Shown piece after piece: positions 60,168 to 64,000 of a stretch of 64,000 nucleotides of DNA (positions are counted from its first letter, which is position 1; each line of letters starts with the position of its first letter). Location of the stretch: the NCBI GenBank assembly GCA_963773315.1, contig CAVZAF010000004.1, positions 248,001 to 312,000 on the forward strand, in the 5' to 3' direction. Origin of the DNA: DATKAS01 sp963773315. GTDB taxonomy: Bacteria > Actinomycetota > Acidimicrobiia > Acidimicrobiales > DATKAS01. The position numbers were made by a program, and so were the translations under genes. A model generated the notes under the pieces. That model did no database searches. It saw nothing but the letters and a program-made list of their open reading frames with translations, and had not been told where the DNA came from.

Positions 60168-60806
60168 TCACGCCACCAGCTCGGGGATGCGCCGATTCAG
60201 CTCCACAAAGTCGTCACCGATCGCGTGGTGCACGAGCTGCATCGAGCCCACGAAGACTTCGGGCGGCATCACCATCTGCCAGACGCGGGTCATGTTCTCG
60301 CGGTCGTCGTCGCCGAGCAGCGGGAACATCCACGCGATCAACTCCGGGTTGCGGTCGGGGGGCACCTCGCCTGCCATGACACCGACCGCCTTGCCCTGAT
60401 CGGGAAGCGACACCCGCTCCCTGATGATGCGATACAAGTGCGCGTCTTCTTTGGCGAGGTGAATGTCGAGATGGAACTTGAACGCGGCCGTCGCACGTGC
60501 CGTCTGCAGCGCGTCGTGCACCGAGACTGCATCGCTCAAGGCGTCGAACGCGTGGTCGAGGCCTCGGTGATCCATCTCGTACGCCTCGGCGACCAACGGC
60601 GCGACCGCTTCCAGGGCGGGAAACACGGCAAGTTCCTCCCCATGGGCGTGCCACTCCAGTACCTCATTGAAGAACCGGAACCGCTCCACCGTCGCCTCGA
60701 GCCCCGGCGTGCCACGCGCCGCGGCGAGCGCTGCGGCGTCGATGGCAGCCATGTCCGCTCGGAACGCATTGTGAATCGCGAGGACGGCATCGATCGGACC
60801 AACCAT
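60168..60806 (-). CDS. hemerythrin-like HHE domain protein
   Basis: 212 residues. Helix pattern with iron ligands: LAIHNAFRADMAA, EWHAHGEELAVFPAL, DHRGLDHAFDAL, FKFHLDIHLAKEDAHLY and VHHAIGD, i.e. H, H-E, H and H-x-x-x-D/E positions expected for a di-iron hemerythrin. Role in oxygen, NO or iron handling is a family inference. ATG at 60806 with GGGGGA upstream. Its 3' end lies 67 bases from the MarR TTG. Confidence 0.85.
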   Translation of the reverse strand: MVGPIDAVLAIHNAFRADMAAIDAAALAAARGTPGLEATVERFRFFNEVLEWHAHGEELAVFPALEAVAPLVAEAYEMDHRGLDHAFDALSDAVSVHDALQTARATAAFKFHLDIHLAKEDAHLYRIIRERVSLPDQGKAVGVMAGEVPPDRNPELIAWMFPLLGDDDRENMTRVWQMVMPPEVFVGSMQLVHHAIGDDFVELNRRIPELVA

Positions 60807-60822
60807 GATGTCCCCCTTGTAT

Positions 60823-60836
60823 GTTTGAGACCAAAC
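60823..60836. promoter_or_regulatory. palindrome upstream of the hemerythrin gene
   Basis: GTTTG-AGAC-CAAAC, a perfect inverted repeat, in an AT-rich stretch about 17 bases upstream of the hemerythrin start at 60806. Two further ATAGTTTG direct repeats lie next to it (minus strand). MarR-type regulators bind such sites; binding is inferred. Confidence 0.5.
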
Positions 60837-60840
60837 TATT

Positions 60841-61144
60841 AGGAATCAAACTATATGAGGTCGCGTCGATTGTCAAGACCACGATTACGGTCGAACATCT
60901 CAAGTTGCGTCTTGCGCTCCTGTCGCTCCACGGGCCTCACCAGCGAAACGAGGCGAGCGCGCCCGCAAGGCTCGAGCTCCACGTCGACGGCATGCGCGGC
61001 GATCCCGCCGAGCTAACCGGCCACCGATCGCGAACGCCCACGTGCCGGTAGACACGGAGTGCGGTCCGGTATCAACACTTCTATTGCGGTCCTCTCCGGC
61101 GGAACTTGGCTTTCTCCTCGGGGCCTGCTGAAAGGACGACTCGC
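60841..61144. other. gap between the hemerythrin and VOC genes
   Basis: About 305 bases. The left end (60841-60900) is AT-rich and holds the promoter side of the hemerythrin gene; the rest is GC-rich without a convincing gene. No repeat seen beyond the ATAGTTTG copies. Confidence 0.4.
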
Positions 61145-61556
61145 ATGAGCGATCAGGGGTTCCCCGCGGACGGCGTCGAGATGAGCGTTCTCCTCGTCGT
61201 CGAACGACATCGAGCGTGCACGAGCCTTCTATCGCGATGTCCTGGGGGCGACCGAGGTCCGTGAATATGGCGGCACTTCCGCGGTCTTGCAGTTTCAGGG
61301 CACCTGGTTGCTGCTCGTGACCGGCGGCGGACCCACTCCCGACAAGCCCACGATCTCGTTCCAAGCCCCTGCTGATCCGGATTTGGTGAGTCATGAACTC
61401 ACGATCAAGGTGCCGGACTGCTGGCAGGCGTACCGGACGCTGGTGGGGCGAGGAGCCGAGTTTCTGACCCCTCCCGTCGAGTACGAGTGGGAGATCCGCT
61501 GCTTCTTCCGTGACTTAGACGGTCATCTACTGGAGATCAGCGAAACAAAGTCTTAA
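61145..61556 (+). pseudogene. VOC-family protein, frameshifted
   Basis: ATG 61145, with AAAGGACG upstream, reads MSDQGFPADGVEMSVLLVV; one extra G near 61200 breaks the frame, which resumes in +1 with NDIERARAFYRDVLGATEVR, TWLLLVTGGGPTPDKP and DLDGHLLEISETKS. The joined 136-residue chain is a complete single-module VOC protein. Confidence 0.75.
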
Positions 61557-61676
61557 AGGCCACCGCCCGCGCACCGCTGTCCGGAAACGCCCTCACCGAC
61601 GTCCCAAGCAGAGGCCGCAGCCCGCAGCTGGTTGGGGTGGCGCCGAGGTGTGCGTGTGTGCGAACGCGTGCCGTGG

Positions 61677-64000
61677 CTATCGATCGGCTCCGACCAGCTG
61701 ACGGCCGCTTCCGACGGCAGCCTGCAGCACGTCGTCGAGGTCCACAAGGGCAGGGTCACGAGGGTGAGGGTCGCCGAGCAGCGCCCGGGCCTCACGTGTC
61801 GCCTTTCGCAGGGCACCGCTCGGATCCGTCGATGTCGCGGTAAAGCCGGTTTCGTTCTCGGCTCCCGCCGCTACGGCGTCGAAGACGCGAAGCGCCCGGT
61901 CTCGCTCGCCGGTCTTGACGAGGAGCAGGGCAAGGGCGCCGCACAGGCTATCGATCCCTACGTATTTCACGCCGCCACAGAAGACGAGTGCCTCCTCGAG
62001 GATCTCGCGCGCGCCCACCTGGTCGCCGGCGGCGAGCGTCACGCTCGCGAGACCGCAAAGCGCGATGGCGCGGGCCCAGGCCGCGGAGCGAGCGCGCGCC
62101 AGCGCGGCGGCATCGGCGAACAGGCTCCGCGCACCGGCGAGATCTCCGCGCATCGAGCTTGACGCGCGCGCTGACCGCGAGCGCATAGGCCACGGCCTCG
62201 TCGTCGTTTCGGCGCCGCCCGATGCTTGCGAGCTCGTCTGCGTAGCGCTGCGCCTCGTCGATGCCGCCGCCGTGGAGGTGTCCGTAGCAGATCGTCATCA
62301 GCGCCCAGTTCTCGACGGCGGTCTGGCCCGCGTCGCGCGCGAGCGTCAGCGCACGATCGAGGATCACGAGGGCACGCGGCAGGGAGCTGGGCGTAAGCAG
62401 CATTCCCCACGCCGTTTGGAAGCTCATCAGAAAGTCTCGCTCGCCGGCGTCCTCGAGCACGGCGCAAGCGGCCTCGAGATCCGGGGCCGCTGCCGGGTCG
62501 AACATGGACGCGCGCGCCCAGGACCGGACCCCCAGCGCCAGCGCCGCGCGCAGCGGATCGGCAGAGCGAGGGAGCGTCTTCAAGCACTCATAGGTCGCGA
62601 GCACTTCCGCCGTCTGGGCGTAGCTGATCATCAGCGCGACGCCGAATCGAATGAACAGCTGCCACGCAAGCTCATGATCGCCATCCGCGCTCGCGGCGAA
62701 GCGCAGCGCAAGCCGAGTCCCCGCCTCCTCCGACGCGATGCGCTCGTGGGCGGCCTGGCGTGTCTGGGTGTTCATCAGGTTGTTGTGCTCGCCGGCGAGG
62801 AACTGCACGACCCATTCGCCGTGGCGGAGCCGTGCCGCGCGCTCTTCACCGGCCTCGGCGACGCGCTCACGGGCGAACTCGCGCACGGTCTCGAGCATGT
62901 GAAAGCGCGCCTCGCCGAGCATTTCGGAGCGAACGAGCAGGTTCTTCTCGACGAGCGAAGTCAGGCCATCGAAGACGTCGAGCCCGGCGTCGGCGACGAC
63001 CGCAGCGGCCGCGTCCTCGGAGAAGCTGCCGGCGAAGATGCCGAGGCGGCGGAAGAAGACGCGCTCCTCGGGACGGAGCAGGTCGAGGCTCCATTCGAGG
63101 GTGGCGCGCAACGTCTGGTGTCGCTCCGGGAGATCCCGCGTGGCGCCGCTGAGCAGCGAGAGCGACTCGTGGAGGCGCGGGACCATGGCCTGAGGCGACA
63201 GCACGCGCACTCGCGCGGCGGCAAGCTCGATGGCGAGGGGCAACGCGTCGAGGAGCCGGCACAGCTCGGCCACCGCTGCGCGGTTGTCGTCGTCGATGGC
63301 GAAGTCCGGCCGCACCTCGCGCGCTCGCTCCTCGAAGAGGCTCATGGCCGGCGTGATGTCCCCGCGGGTCTGGAAGTCGTGCGGCAGCGGCGGAACAGGG
63401 ACCTCTCGCTCGCCGCGGATGTGCAGCGGTTCGCGGCTCGTGGCGAGGATCTTCAGGTGCGGACAGGCCCCGTAGCAACTTCGCGACGTCGGCGGCGGCC
63501 TCGAGCACTTGCTCGAAATTGTCGAGGACGAGGAGCGCGTGTCGAGCCCGCAGGAAGCCGAGCAGCAGCTTCTCCGGATCTCCGCCGGTGGGTGGCGAGG
63601 AGATCTCGAGAGTGGAGACGATGGTGGACACCACATCGGGCGCGTTGCGCACGCCGGCGAGGGGTACATAGAAGACTCCGTCGCCGAACGAGGGGCCGAA
63701 GGTGTTGAGCCAGATGGATCGCGAGGCGCGTCTTGCCGGTACCCCCAGGACCGGTGAGCGTGATCAGGCCGGTGTCCGTGCGTCGCAGCAGCTCAGTGAC
63801 GAGCCCCACCTCGGGGGCCCGGCCGATGAGTTCCCCGCGCTCCACCGGCGCGAGGCTGCGTGGCGGAGCATCGAGCAAAGGACCAGGAGGAGAATCGGTC
63901 GTTGGGACCTGTCGCTCGTCGTGGTGAAGCGCTCGGTGAGCATGAGTGCGAGGTCGTTTTCGATCAGGTCCTCGAGTTCGGCAGCATCGGAGAAGGGGCG
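61677..64000 (-). pseudogene. STAND/NB-ARC ATPase regulator, frameshifted and cut by the window edge
   Basis: Leftward from the window end: Walker A LTGPGGTGKTRLAI; +1 near 63690 to FGDGVFYVPLAGVR; Walker B LLVLDNFEQVLEAA; +1 near 63478 to CPHLKILATSREPLHI; ARVRVLSPQAM and QTLRATLEWSLDLL (winged helix); TPR-like repeats; +1 near 62145 to GDLAGARSLFADAAALARA and the stop at 61677. No HTH is seen at the C terminus. The 5' end (upstream of 63878) probably encodes another domain. The same +1 sense as in the disrupted gene at 31-34 kb. Confidence 0.75.

Noticed and set aside
61915..63708. Long + strand open frame opposite the second STAND gene
   Set aside because: Composition is Arg/Ala/Gln-rich without motifs; the minus strand carries conserved P-loop and winged-helix motifs.

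Overview
This 64 kb window is GC-rich chromosomal DNA from a bacterium, most likely an actinomycete-type organism (Actinomycetota, possibly Acidimicrobiia). The inference rests on gene content: a PorA/DUF3068 protein, a TIGR03086 (mycothiol-associated) protein, an F420-type LLM oxidoreductase, GAF-ANTAR antitermination regulators, a GAP/Sap-family membrane protein, a PknB-like kinase and many GTG starts. I see no rRNA, complete tRNA, CRISPR array or replication origin.

Layout. 1-5 kb: SRPBCC/TetR pair, then a leftward group (DMFase-beta-like protein, alpha/beta hydrolase, universal stress protein) and GAPDH. 5-9 kb: a two-component system followed by two small anchored proteins and a haem-type membrane protein. 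9-11 kb: leftward M50-CBS site-2 protease with a ribosome-hibernation factor, a dormancy-like pair. 11-15 kb: ABC exporter, MFS transporter, GerMN lipoprotein. 15-24 kb: PorA, acyl-CoA ligase and GNAT; an amidase with an AtzG/GatC-like small subunit; M20 peptidase; cupin; TetR. 24-25.6 kb: a compact operon of four small uncharacterised proteins facing a winged-helix regulator. 25.7-31 kb: desaturase, hydrolase, GAF-ANTAR x2 plus STAS, MarR. 31-39 kb: two cyclase/STAND-ATPase regulators, one disrupted and one intact. 42-47 kb: the most distinctive unit, an electron-transport operon with a cupredoxin lipoprotein, a small membrane protein, an FAD oxidoreductase with ferredoxin-type cysteine motifs at both ends, cytochrome b, Rieske protein and cytochrome c. 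It is followed by an intact PlsC and preceded by a decayed PlsC copy. 48-57 kb: desaturase, LLM oxidoreductase, phosphatase, GAP protein, flavodoxin, TetR, kinase, Y-family polymerase. 57-64 kb looks like accessory DNA: IS481 remnant, tRNA 3' fragment, MarR/VOC/hemerythrin genes and a second STAND regulator running off the end.

At least 16 interruptions of conserved genes (hibernation factor, GerMN, two STAND regulators, MarR, GNAT, VOC, probably the kinase and the haem membrane protein) all shift the frame in the same sense: +1, equivalent to one extra base. They cluster at 31.4-34.7 kb and 59.5-64 kb. Random gene decay should give both signs, so insertion-biased sequencing error is the simplest explanation, with an insertion-biased lineage or recoding as alternatives. 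Genes marked here as pseudogenes for this reason may be intact in the cell.
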